Source: Bacillus sp. ZZV12-4809
Lineage (GTDB): Bacteria > Bacillota > Bacilli > Bacillales > Cytobacillaceae
Length of the DNA: 64,000 bases
Assembly (NCBI RefSeq): GCF_009849585.1
Contig: NZ_VCRN01000003.1
Span: forward strand, 124,001 to 188,000
Direction of reading: 5' to 3'
Part shown: one piece after another, positions 51,340 through 59,148 of the stretch
Layout: the number at the start of each line of letters is the position of its first letter
How positions within the stretch are numbered: the stretch's first letter is position 1
Notes under the pieces: generated by a model
Told to the model about the DNA's origin: nothing
The model's input: only the letters and a program-made list of their open reading frames with translations
The model's database searches: none
Made by a program: the position numbers and the translations under genes

Positions 51340-51505
51340 TTAAACGAGAGTAATATTGCCCAAAACGGCGAGAGCAGCAGGAAACCGGTAGTTAATCGCG
51401 GGGAATAACGCCCAAAACGGCAAGAGCAGGAGGAAACCGGTAATTAATCAAGAAGAATAACGCCAAACCCATGAGAAAAGAAGGAAAATGAGGAGTAAAT
51501 CAAGA
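51309..51505 (+). repeat. Array C: four 52-bp tandem units
   Basis: CAAAACGGCGAGA.CAG...GGAAACCGGTAGTTAAT and GGGAATAACGCC form the unit. Starts at 51309, 51361, 51413 and about 51465 give a period of exactly 52. The fourth unit is diverged (CAAACCCATGAGAAAAGAAGG). It lies between the small interrupted gene and amj. Confidence 0.88.
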
Positions 51506-51571
51506 AGTATTTTGTGCGACGTGTCCTTTTGTAAAATGGTCGCAATTCATCCGGATAAGCCATCATGTAAC

Positions 51572-51600
51572 TTCAAACACTCATGACAAAATGGTATAAT
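51572..51600 (+). promoter_or_regulatory. Sigma-A promoter of amj
   Basis: TTCAAA, 17 bases, then TGGTATAAT-type extended -10 (TATAAT at 51595-51600), 27 bases before the start codon. Confidence 0.6.
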
Positions 51601-51626
51601 CAGGAAAAACGAAAGAAGTGTTCATA

Positions 51627-52442
51627 TTGGATCTAATTACAGGAAAGATCCTGTTTACTTCCTTATTCATCATTCTCATACATAGTATTGAAACCTTAGC
51701 CTACGCAGTCCGGTTATCCGGTGCCAGGGTCAAGCTGATTGCATCTGGGCTTTCTTTGTTCAGCACCATTGTCATTGTTTCTCGAATGGCGAACATGGGT
51801 CAGCAGCCGCTCATTGGGAGTATTATTGATACGGCTCCGAAGCAAAATTTTCTCGGTTTTGTTGAAAGTCAGTTTAGGGTATTAATTGGAGCTTCCACTA
51901 TAGGGACCATCATTGGTATTCTGCTGCTGCCGACATTCATCGCGATTTTCTCAAGAGCCATTATCCGTCTTGCTGATCAAGGAGGGTCAGTACCATCGCT
52001 GCTAAAGGTCGGGTTAAGCTGGAGATCGGCAAAGAAAGTGATCAAACATTTAAAGTTTCCGAGATTGTCCTATCTAAATGGAATTAAACTCAGCGAAATA
52101 CCGAAACGGCTATTTTTATTTAACATGTTTGTAACCGCCATCTATACAATTGGGGTGCTGTCAGCCATATATGCTTCTTTGCTTACCTACGAAAGCTCAA
52201 GAACAGCTATTATGTCATCTGGTCTTATAAACGGTGTAGCAACGATCCTTCTATCAATTTTTGTCGATCCGAAAATTTCTGTCATGTCTGATAATGTAGT
52301 GCGAGGGAAAGCCAAATATACGAACCTCAAAGGAATTTCCATTATGATGGTTACTTCCAGATTAATTGGCACTGTCCTTGCACAGATTTTGTTTATACCC
52401 GGGGCCTATTATATTGCTTGGGCTTCAAAGTTTTTTGTATAG
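51627..52442 (+). CDS. amj: Lipid II flippase Amj
   Basis: 271 residues, the same length as B. subtilis Amj (YdaH). Six or more membrane helices; conserved polar stretches such as HSIETLAYAVRLSGARV, SRMANMGQQPLIGSIID and LSIFVDPKISVMSDNV match the family as I recall it. Amj moves the peptidoglycan precursor lipid II across the cytoplasmic membrane as an alternate to MurJ and is sigma-M controlled in B. subtilis; here I see a sigma-A-type promoter. TTG 51627 with AAGAAGTG upstream is preferred over GTG 51618. Confidence 0.9.
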   Translation: MDLITGKILFTSLFIILIHSIETLAYAVRLSGARVKLIASGLSLFSTIVIVSRMANMGQQPLIGSIIDTAPKQNFLGFVESQFRVLIGASTIGTIIGILLLPTFIAIFSRAIIRLADQGGSVPSLLKVGLSWRSAKKVIKHLKFPRLSYLNGIKLSEIPKRLFLFNMFVTAIYTIGVLSAIYASLLTYESSRTAIMSSGLINGVATILLSIFVDPKISVMSDNVVRGKAKYTNLKGISIMMVTSRLIGTVLAQILFIPGAYYIAWASKFFV

Positions 52443-52444
52443 AA

Positions 52445-52471
52445 AAAACGGCACTCATCAAAGAGAGCCGT
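52445..52471. terminator. Bidirectional terminator between amj and dedA-like genes
   Basis: AACGGCACTC-ATCAAA-GAGAGCCGTT; A-run before it gives a T-run for the minus-strand gene. Confidence 0.7.
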
Positions 52472-52477
52472 TCCTAT

Positions 52478-53080
52478 TTAAAGACTTTCGCTCTTGCGCT
52501 TGCTGATGATTTTGTAAGCAGCGAAAATAATGAGCCCCGCCACAATAACCAGGACCAGAGGAAGGGCATAGCTATTGAAGATCTCCTCTGCTTCTTTATA
52601 ATGCGGACCTAGTTTAAACCCCAGATAAACGTAGAATGCGGTAATCGGGAGCATGGCCAGGAACGTATAGATCGAGAACTTCCACACATTCATTTTGGTC
52701 ATTCCGCATGGAATCGATATCGCGGTTCGGACAACCGGCATAAAGCGGGCAAAGAAAGCGACCCCTGAACCGTATTTTTCAAAAAACTTGTCCGAAGCAT
52801 CAATCTGTTTTTGTGAAACTAAGAAGTATTTACCGTATTTTAAAACCATGGGACGGCCGCCATATCGGCCCAGAGCATATAATGTCAGCGGACCAATCGT
52901 ACCTCCCACAGTGCCTGCTAATACAACCAGATAATAATTAAAGTCACCCTGGTAGACCCAAAAGCCGGCCAATGGAAGAACCACTTCTGCCGGAACGAAT
53001 TCAAAGCAAAGTGAAAGTAATATTCCAAAATATGAGAACTGTTTTAAGAATTCAATTAAGCTAATAACAATTTCTGACAT
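52478..53080 (-). CDS. DedA family membrane protein
   Basis: 200 residues. The SNARE-associated/DedA layout is clear: FEFVPAEVVLPLAGFWVYQG, GGTIGPLTLYALGRYGG with the GR motif, and FFARFMPVVRTAISIPCGMTKM with the conserved RFxPxxR and G residues. DedA proteins recycle undecaprenyl phosphate or phosphatidylethanolamine across the membrane in some bacteria, which fits the neighbouring amj. ATG 53080 has AGGATGTG upstream. Confidence 0.88.
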   Translation of the reverse strand: MSEIVISLIEFLKQFSYFGILLSLCFEFVPAEVVLPLAGFWVYQGDFNYYLVVLAGTVGGTIGPLTLYALGRYGGRPMVLKYGKYFLVSQKQIDASDKFFEKYGSGVAFFARFMPVVRTAISIPCGMTKMNVWKFSIYTFLAMLPITAFYVYLGFKLGPHYKEAEEIFNSYALPLVLVIVAGLIIFAAYKIISKRKSESL

Positions 53081-53184
53081 AGACACACATCCTGTAAATT
53101 TATAAAAAAGGTAATCCTTCAAGTACATAAGTCAGTCTAACGGGTAATAGGAAAACAATCAAGTATTTATATAGAAGCAAATGA

Positions 53185-53220
53185 AACGGCGGCTGCCGAA
53201 ATCGGAGCCGCCGTTTTTTT
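53185..53220. terminator. Strong hairpin with T-run at the end of the CNNM gene
   Basis: AACGGCGGCT and AGCCGCCGTT form a 10-base stem followed by TTTTT on the + strand. It lies at the 3' end of the minus-strand CNNM gene. Confidence 0.7.
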
Positions 53221-54532
53221 AGGCTAATAGGGGCTTGCTTTTAAAAACCTCCAGGTAATGAAGCTGGTGCCCATCTTTTTCATGGACTTTAAATGTAAAT
53301 CCATCCGCTTCAATCTCTGTTCCTATCTCTGCTTCCATATGCTGTGTAAGGAACCAGCCGCCAATCGTATCAACGTCTTCATGCTCAAAATTAGTTCCAA
53401 GCAAAGTATTGACGTCTTCTATAAGAAGCTTGGAATCCAGGATATAATGGTCCTCGTTTAACTTTCGTATTTCAGGAACTTCATCTTCATCGAATTCATC
53501 ACGGATCTCACCGACTATTTCTTCAAGAATGTCTTCAACCGTCACCAAACCGGACGTTCCGCCATATTCATCCATTAAGATGGCGATATGAATTCGCTCT
53601 TTCTGCATTTTGACAAGCAGGTCATGAATTGGAATGCTTTCGATGACATGAATAACCGGGTTAATAAAGGAGTCAAGATCAAGATTTTCCGGTGTAATCT
53701 TGTCTGTAAGACTGGCCGTCAAAAATTCTTTAACATTTATAAACCCGCGGATATTATCCTTATCTCCATCCTCAACGGGATATCGCGTGTAATTTTCTGT
53801 TTGGATAGTTTCCATAATTTCTTCCAGTGTATTATCCGAAGCAATCGTGATCATCTCAGTACGCGGAACCATGATTTCTTTTGCAATTCTTTCATCAAAT
53901 TCAAAGATATTGTTCACATACTTCAATTCATTTTTATTGATTTCACCGCTCTTATAACTCTCTGATAAAAGTATTCTCAGTTCTTCTTCAGAGTGCGCCA
54001 TTTCATGCTCAGAAGCCGGCTTTAATCCAAATAGGCCAGCGAGTACCCGGGCAGATCCATTTAAGAACCAAATGAAGGGAAACATCACTCGGTAGAACCA
54101 GATAATCGGTGCAGCGAACGCCATTGTAACGGCTTCCGCTTTTTGAATGGCAACTGTTTTAGGTGCAAGCTCTCCTACAACGACATGCAGGAAGGTGACT
54201 AAAGCAAAGGCAATACCAAATGATAAAATATGAGTGAGCGATTCTGCTATATCAAATCTTTCAAACAACGGATGCAATAGCTTTTCAACTGTTGGCTCAC
54301 CAAGCCATCCGAGACCTAATGCGGTAATGGTAATCCCCAATTGGCAGGCTGATAAATACTCATCGAGGTGCGTAACGACTCTCTTTGCCGCTATAGCCCT
54401 TTTATTTCCTTCAGCAATCAGCTGATCAATTCGGGAGACTCGGACCTTCACAATCGCAAACTCAGTTGCTACGAAGAATGCGGTTAATGCTATTAATAAT
54501 GCTATCAGTAATAAATTTATGGTTGTCAACAA
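53219..54532 (-). CDS. CNNM/CorC family transporter (hemolysin family protein, MpfA/YhdP-like)
   Basis: 437 residues. The DUF21/CNNM membrane domain comes first ([26 protein letters not shown]; four helices to about 190). A CBS pair follows ([12 protein letters not shown] and [33 protein letters not shown]), then a C-terminal CorC_HlyC domain. Such proteins export magnesium or other divalent ions; B. subtilis MpfA protects against Mg2+ excess. The start is TTG 54532, since the frame is closed by TAA three codons upstream. The only strong Shine-Dalgarno lies 28 bases away across a hairpin. It is downstream of the MerR gene on the same strand. Confidence 0.85.
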   Translation of the reverse strand: MLTTINLLLIALLIALTAFFVATEFAIVKVRVSRIDQLIAEGNKRAIAAKRVVTHLDEYLSACQLGITITALGLGWLGEPTVEKLLHPLFERFDIAESLTHILSFGIAFALVTFLHVVVGELAPKTVAIQKAEAVTMAFAAPIIWFYRVMFPFIWFLNGSARVLAGLFGLKPASEHEMAHSEEELRILLSESYKSGEINKNELKYVNNIFEFDERIAKEIMVPRTEMITIASDNTLEEIMETIQTENYTRYPVEDGDKDNIRGFINVKEFLTASLTDKITPENLDLDSFINPVIHVIESIPIHDLLVKMQKERIHIAILMDEYGGTSGLVTVEDILEEIVGEIRDEFDEDEVPEIRKLNEDHYILDSKLLIEDVNTLLGTNFEHEDVDTIGGWFLTQHMEAEIGTEIEADGFTFKVHEKDGHQLHYLEVFKSKPLLA

Positions 54533-54566
54533 GCAGTCTTACTAAAAAGTAAGACATACACCTCCT
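54533..54566 (-). promoter_or_regulatory. Ribosome binding site of the CNNM gene separated from the start by a hairpin
   Basis: On the minus strand AGGAGG (54566-54561) is followed by TGTAT, then a perfect stem GTCTTAC-TTTTTA-GTAAGAC (54555-54536), then TGC and the TTG start. If the hairpin forms, the effective spacing is eight bases. Confidence 0.6.
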
Positions 54567-54651
54567 AAAATGGTAATAATACTTAATAAGTTCACTACTT
54601 AAATTGTGCCCAAACAGATATCCAAAATGCTCCAAAAATCAAAAATCGATA

Positions 54652-55023
54652 TCAGTTCAGCAGTAAAAGCAGTGACTGAATTAATGATAAGCTTTCATTT
54701 GAAATATTTTTTTTAACGTATTCATATTTTTCCGGATCTGATTTTTTTAGCTGGGAAAGTGCTTTCGTCACATCTTCTTCCAGATCCTGAATTTTTAGCC
54801 GCAGTTCAAGAACATCCACCTCTTCAGAAAATTGGCTGATGACTTTTTTCTTAATTTCCTCCAGAGACAATCCATCCGCTTTACATTTCTCAATGAATGC
54901 AATCCGTTCAATGGAGGAGCAGTCATAATAGCGATAATTAGAAGGTGAACGTTCTGCTTCTAAAAGGCCCAGGGAAGTATAGTAATCAATCGTTCTCTTC
55001 GTAACCTTAGCTTTTTCAGCCAA
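54652..55023 (-). CDS. MerR-family regulator, apparently frameshifted at its 5' end
   Basis: The 123 residues from TTG 55023 contain the MerR HTH (AEKAKVTKRTIDYYTSLGLLEAE), the NYRYYDCSSIERIAFIEKCK block and a coiled-coil dimer helix. The codons just before it (LRIGEL in the same frame) look coding, but that frame has no start codon. A good ATG at 55052 with GGAGG nine bases ahead opens in a different frame and stops after five codons. A one-base indel near 55035-55050 explains this. If translated from TTG, the protein would lack the first strand. A promoter with a MerR-type dyad lies upstream. Confidence 0.65.
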   Translation of the reverse strand: MAEKAKVTKRTIDYYTSLGLLEAERSPSNYRYYDCSSIERIAFIEKCKADGLSLEEIKKKVISQFSEEVDVLELRLKIQDLEEDVTKALSQLKKSDPEKYEYVKKNISNESLSLIQSLLLLLN

Positions 55024-55092
55024 TTCTCCTATTCTTAACTTCTCTGCCCCATTTGGTTTCCTCCAAACTGTTACGTGATGGTTATGAATCTA

Positions 55093-55120
55093 ATTATACT
55101 AAACTAGTATAGAAAATCAA
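55093..55120 (-). promoter_or_regulatory. MerR-gene promoter with perfect dyad in its spacer
   Basis: On the minus strand TTGATT, a 16-base spacer and TATAAT. The dyad TATACTA-GTT-TAGTATA (55095-55111) overlaps the spacer and -10, the usual MerR operator position. Confidence 0.6.
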
Positions 55121-55154
55121 TAAATTTGAAGGCAGGGAGAAAAGAGATGCAAAA

Positions 55155-55185
55155 AAATAACACCGGTAATCCGGTGTTATTTTGT
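55155..55185 (-). terminator. Terminator of the symporter gene
   Basis: AATAACACCGG-TAAT-CCGGTGTTATTTT hairpin, symmetrical, reading T-run on either strand. Confidence 0.8.
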
Positions 55186-55187
55186 GA

Positions 55188-56411
55188 TTAGGCTTTCACA
55201 GTCTCTTTCTTTGCTTCTGTTTCCGCAACAATAACCGCACAAGCCGCATCGCCTGTAATATTGACAGCTGTTCGCGTCATATCAAGCAGACGGTCAATAC
55301 CAATGATTAATGCGATACCTTCAACCGGCAGGTTAACGGTGTTAAGAACCATCGCCAGCATGATTAGGCCGACACCTGGAACCCCTGCAGTACCAACGCT
55401 GGCAAGAACCGCAGTTAGAACAACAGTAATAAGCTGGGTGAGTGATAAATCAACATTGAATACTTGCGCGATGAAGATAGTAGCCACACCCTGCATGATG
55501 GCTGTTCCATCCATGTTGATCGTTGCACCCAGCGGCTGCACAAAGCTGCTGATTGATTCAGGAACTTTCAGGTTTTTTTGAGCAGTACTCATGGAAATTG
55601 GCAGTGTCGCATTACTGCTTGATGTACTGAAAGCAACACCCATTGCCGGAGCAAAGCCTTTAAAAAAGGATAATGGATTTCTTTTTGCAATGAGTGCGAT
55701 TGAACCGCCATAGGTGATAAGGGCGTGGACAAGCAGGGCAAGAACTACCACAATCATATAAAGTCCCATTGCTTTAATGGCATCGAGACCCTGGCTTCCA
55801 ACAGCAGAAACAATAAGTCCGAACGTCCCATAAGGTGCAAATTTCATAACAAGATTAACAAGATACATCATTATCTCATTTCCCTGTTCAATAAGGTTTA
55901 AAATTCCTTTAGTTTTATTTCCAAGCATCGTTAAGGCAAATCCGATGAAAATGGAAAATGTTATGATCTGGAGCATGTTTCCTTCCGTAAAGGCTTTTAC
56001 CGGATTGGTTGGGATAATATTTAATAATGTCTCTGAGACAGGAGGAGCTTCTTTAGATTCATACTCCACATTGGTTACGTCGAATTCCCCAACATTTCCT
56101 GGCTGGAAAACGGCTGCTAATGTAAGTCCAATAATAATGGCTATACTTGTAGTAACTAAAAAGTAGGATATTGTTTTTATACCAATTCTTCCTAGTTTCT
56201 TTGGATCACCAAGCCCCGCTGTTCCAAGTGCGATGGAAAAGAATACGATCGGGACAACCAGCATGTTAATCAGGTTGAGAAAGATTTTTCCAAGAGGTGT
56301 AAACAGATACTTGTCAAGCTCAGGGAATATTCCCGGCGCAAACAAATTAATTAAAAGTCCTGTAATTCCCCCTGCAATCAAAGCAATAATAATTTTAGTA
56401 GATAATTTCAT
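55188..56411 (-). CDS. Dicarboxylate/amino acid:cation symporter (DAACS family)
   Basis: 407 residues with eight membrane helices and two re-entrant hairpins. The family signatures are FSTSSSNATLPIS (HP1), ATINMDGTAIMQG (helix 7) and AGVPGVGLIMLAMVL (HP2), then GIDRLLDMTRTAVNITGDAACA (helix 8), with the substrate-binding aspartates, arginine and asparagine. It should import glutamate, aspartate or C4-dicarboxylates with Na+ or H+. ATG at 56411, with TTGGAGGAAC upstream. The leader carries a ydaO-type c-di-AMP riboswitch with an intrinsic terminator, so expression should fall when c-di-AMP is high. Confidence 0.92.
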   Translation of the reverse strand: MKLSTKIIIALIAGGITGLLINLFAPGIFPELDKYLFTPLGKIFLNLINMLVVPIVFFSIALGTAGLGDPKKLGRIGIKTISYFLVTTSIAIIIGLTLAAVFQPGNVGEFDVTNVEYESKEAPPVSETLLNIIPTNPVKAFTEGNMLQIITFSIFIGFALTMLGNKTKGILNLIEQGNEIMMYLVNLVMKFAPYGTFGLIVSAVGSQGLDAIKAMGLYMIVVVLALLVHALITYGGSIALIAKRNPLSFFKGFAPAMGVAFSTSSSNATLPISMSTAQKNLKVPESISSFVQPLGATINMDGTAIMQGVATIFIAQVFNVDLSLTQLITVVLTAVLASVGTAGVPGVGLIMLAMVLNTVNLPVEGIALIIGIDRLLDMTRTAVNITGDAACAVIVAETEAKKETVKA

Positions 56412-56517
56412 ATATGTTCCTCCAATGAATAAAGTAAAAAAATATAAAATAAAGACACGAGAATAATGTCCTTCCCTACATTACCCCCAAAAAACATAAA
56501 CCTAACTTAAAAAGGCA

Positions 56518-56548
56518 ACAAAAAAACACAGAGGTGTAACCACTGTGC
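56518..56548 (-). terminator. Riboswitch-controlled terminator
   Basis: On the minus strand CACAG-TGG-TTACA-CC-T-CTGTG (one mismatch) is followed by seven T residues. An alternative stem CACTG/CAGTG just upstream overlaps its 5' arm and could be the antiterminator. Confidence 0.75.
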
Positions 56549-56575
56549 GTATATGCAGTGTTTTCCTCTCAAAAC

Positions 56576-56694
56576 GCTTACGAGGTTAGCTGTCGGGTTC
56601 GGGTCTTGAGAGTACCCTGCCTGTAAAGGATTCACCCCAGGTACTTTTCTAAAAAAGTACATTGGTTCCCCCGCTCAATTAAGATTAAGCGAAA
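56576..56694 (-). promoter_or_regulatory. ydaO/yuaA-type cyclic-di-AMP riboswitch
   Basis: Read on the minus strand: P1 CGCTTA pairs with TAAGCG at the far end. In order between them lie the conserved blocks GCGGGGGAACCA, CTGGGGTGAATCC, AGGGTACTCTCAAGACCCG and AACCCGACAGCTAACCTCG. These match the ydaO-yuaA class by order and sequence. In B. subtilis c-di-AMP binding promotes termination. It precedes the symporter gene by about 165 bases. Confidence 0.92.
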
Positions 56695-56809
56695 ATAGTT
56701 TATATTTTTTTAATATAATAACAAAGAATTGTGAAAATTGTAAACAGCACTTTAATTTTTAAAATAACTATTATTCTAATAATAATGCTTGCAGCGCGGG
56801 CAAATAGTC

Positions 56810-57334
56810 TTATTTACGCAGTACGGTAATAAATCCTTCCAGTATATCGTGACTAATAGCAAACCCCTTGCGTGTATAAAATTCAAGGGCATCTGTATTC
56901 CCGTTGGACACAAAAATAAAATGATCCTCCACATCATGGAATTGGCTTAACCATTCCATAGACATGTTAAATAGCACTGAGCCAATTCCATACTGCCGGT
57001 AGCCATCTCTGATAAAGAATTGTGATAAGCAGCCAACATTGTCTTTTTCTACTGAAGATAAATCGAAAAAAGTAGCGAATTCATTTGAGTAGGCTTCTTT
57101 AGGAGAAACATTGGAATAAACATAGCCTACAATTTCTTCATCATCTTTAACAATCACGATATAATTATGTATAGCAGATTTTACGGATGGAACCATTCTT
57201 GTTTCAAAATTCATGCTGTCAAAACGTTCAGATGCTATATGTGCCTTAGATTTCTGAAAAGCCATCAGCTCATTGCATAAATCCCGGCAAAAGCTGATCT
57301 TGTCTTCTGTTATCACTTCATAGTTTAAATTCAT
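56810..57334 (-). CDS. GNAT family N-acetyltransferase
   Basis: 174 residues. The acetyl-CoA binding region is LSQFFIRDGYRQYGIGSVLFNMSMEWL, with V..NGNTDALEFYTRKGFAI near the end. IVIVKDDEEIVGYVYSNVSP is the preceding strand pair. Substrate unknown. ATG with TAAGGGGTG upstream. Confidence 0.82.
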   Translation of the reverse strand: MNLNYEVITEDKISFCRDLCNELMAFQKSKAHIASERFDSMNFETRMVPSVKSAIHNYIVIVKDDEEIVGYVYSNVSPKEAYSNEFATFFDLSSVEKDNVGCLSQFFIRDGYRQYGIGSVLFNMSMEWLSQFHDVEDHFIFVSNGNTDALEFYTRKGFAISHDILEGFITVLRK

Positions 57335-57474
57335 TCCAATTCACCCCTTAAGGTAATATTTTATATCGGAATGCCTGTATTCGTCCAAAATAAAAGAGGG
57401 AAACGAACTTTGAAAGAGGAATTACTTTTTAAATAACTGTTTTCGTTTATTTGTTGCTTTTTTTATACCTTTGT

Positions 57475-57690
57475 ATAGTTTGCTGAGTTGATCTTCGCTG
57501 GGGGCACTTGATCCTCGAAAATGCTGAGGCATTTCCTTCGTGCGGTGTTCATTCGAAGGAGCTTATTCAATGTCCTGCGGGAGGAGAGGGAAGTGTGAGA
57601 CCCCGCAGGCGAAGCCGAGGGGCACATTCCTCCCCGCGGTTCGCTGTGTGCCTTTCGCTGCAATCAACGGGCACAATTTATTAACAAAAA
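57475..57690 (+). repeat. Dispersed intergenic repeat, copy 2 (forward)
   Basis: Homologous to the reverse complement of 15155-15310 over its first half (TTGCTGAGTTGATCTTCGCTG, TTCGTGCGGTGTTCATTCGA, TTATTCAATGTCCTGCGGGA). Here it extends further into CCCCGCAGGCGAAGCCGAGG and ends GTGCCTTTCGCTGCAATCAAC. It is G+C-rich, non-coding, and fills the gap between two GNAT genes. Confidence 0.7.
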
Positions 57691-57741
57691 ACAACAATCT
57701 TTTAGAAAAGAGCCTTAAACTAATATAAAAGAGGGACTTCG

Positions 57742-58212
57742 ATGATCAAGGAAATAAATATTAAAGACCGAAAAGCAGCTCAGCAGGTGCTAAGAGTACA
57801 GCTGCAAGCGTATAAAATTGAAGCTGAAATCATTGAATATCCAGACTTACCGCCTTTGAAGGAAACAGCGGATACTCTAAGAATAACCGGAGAGACTTTC
57901 TTTGGGTATTTTATTGGTGAAGAATTATGCGGTGCGATTTCGTTTAAAGAGAATAAGGATGTTATAGATATTCACAGACTGATCGTGCATCCTGAACATT
58001 TTAGAAAGGGTATTGCGCAAAAGCTGCTGAATTACATTGAACGAAGGCCGATGATAGGAAAAATGATTGTCACCACAGGCTCCAAGAATACCCCGGCTGT
58101 CGCTTTCTATCTAAAAAATGGATTCAGCGAGGTTGAAAGAATTAACATAAATGAATCCCTGACTATTACTGCTTTTGAAAAATACTTACCGAATAGCGAT
58201 TCTTCCAATTAG
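57742..58212 (+). CDS. GNAT family N-acetyltransferase
   Basis: 156 residues. FFGYFIGEELCGAISFKEN, then IHRLIVHPEHFRKGIAQKLLNYIE (acetyl-CoA loop) and TGSKNTPAVAFYLKNGFSEVE near the end define the fold. Substrate unknown. GAGGG lies ahead of the ATG, and a terminator overlaps the stop region. Confidence 0.85.
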   Translation: MIKEINIKDRKAAQQVLRVQLQAYKIEAEIIEYPDLPPLKETADTLRITGETFFGYFIGEELCGAISFKENKDVIDIHRLIVHPEHFRKGIAQKLLNYIERRPMIGKMIVTTGSKNTPAVAFYLKNGFSEVERININESLTITAFEKYLPNSDSSN

Positions 58213-58229
58213 GAAAGATCGCTATTTTT
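58192..58229 (+). terminator. Terminator after the GNAT gene
   Basis: AATAGCGAT pairs with ATCGCTATT around a 17-base loop that itself pairs (TTCC/GGAA), followed by TTT. Confidence 0.7.
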
Positions 58230-58310
58230 AAAAAATCGGAAAATTATGATATGTTTTTATCGAGTCCGCTATTACTCGTGATCAATGGAAAATACCTTAA
58301 GGAGAGTCTC

Positions 58311-58415
58311 ATGTTAATTAAAAATAATTATAAAAAATTAAGCTCTATGATTAATAATATTGGTTTTTCTGGTTGTACTTGTCAAAGAAAAGAAAGAAAT
58401 AGAAAAGGACTTTAA
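58311..58415 (+). CDS. Possible 34-residue ORF with strong ribosome binding site
   Basis: AAGGAGAG stands four bases before ATG 58311. The peptide is MLIKNNYKKLSSMINNIGFS followed by GCTCQRKERNRKGL. In another frame the same DNA reads LIILVFLVVLVKEKKEIEKD, a membrane helix with charged tail, so this may be a frameshifted small membrane protein gene instead. Confidence 0.3.
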   Translation: MLIKNNYKKLSSMINNIGFSGCTCQRKERNRKGL

Positions 58416-58483
58416 GATTTGATTTATATACCCACGCATGCTGTGTTTGCATTGACTAATCTGTAAAAATGGGGGCTGCTGAA

Positions 58484-59008
58484 ATGATTTTTAACTTAAG
58501 TGAAGCTATTGAGATTCTTGAACGTACACCTGATACACTTGATGCACTGCTAAGCGGTCTATCTTCAGAATGGCTTAAAGAAAATGAAGGGGAAGGCACA
58601 TGGAATGCTGCAGAAGTGGTTGGCCATTTGATTGACGGCGAGGAGAAAAATTGGATTCCGCGGCTGACATTTATTCTGCAGGAAGGGGAAAGCAAGCCAT
58701 TTCCTCCATTTGACCGTTTTGCTCATTTAAATATATCAGGGGATTTATCAATTGAGGAAAAACTTGAGATTTTTAAGACGCTTAGAAGAGATAATTTGGC
58801 CACATTGAAGGGGATGCCTGATCTGGAAACTCAATTCGAAAAGAAGGGGCTTCATCCGGCATTAGGTTCTGTAAGAGTCAGGGAATTGATTTCCACATGG
58901 GCTGTCCATGATCTTACGCATATAGCGCAGATTTCAAGAGTGCTGGCAAACAGGTACAGGATAGATGTTGGTCCTTGGATTGAGTATTTGGGCATTTTAA
59001 AAAAGTAA
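58484..59008 (+). CDS. DinB family protein
   Basis: 174 residues. A four-helix bundle of the DinB_2 type: [22 protein letters not shown] contains the first histidine, and [19 protein letters not shown] the last two, giving the three-histidine metal site. DinB proteins are thiol-dependent S-transferases in some cases; substrate unknown. ATG 58484 is preferred, with GGGGGC eight bases upstream. Confidence 0.85.
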   Translation: MIFNLSEAIEILERTPDTLDALLSGLSSEWLKENEGEGTWNAAEVVGHLIDGEEKNWIPRLTFILQEGESKPFPPFDRFAHLNISGDLSIEEKLEIFKTLRRDNLATLKGMPDLETQFEKKGLHPALGSVRVRELISTWAVHDLTHIAQISRVLANRYRIDVGPWIEYLGILKK

Positions 59009-59097
59009 GCTCTTTAATAAGGGTTGTAAAATGTAAAGTTTTGGGACCAATACCTCATGATATAGCCTATGGTGTTCATTTATACTTAAAGTTGATT

Positions 59098-59126
59098 GGA
59101 CTTTTCTGATTATTCGAAGTCCTTTT
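59098..59126 (+). terminator. Terminator after dinB-like gene
   Basis: GGACTT and AAGTCC pair around a 13-base loop, followed by TTTT. Confidence 0.6.
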
Positions 59127-59148
59127 AAAATAATATGGAGGCGAATGA

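Noticed and set aside
57540-57728. ORFs within the dispersed repeat at 57.5 kb
   Set aside because: Frames are not kept between the two copies of the repeat, so they are not coding.
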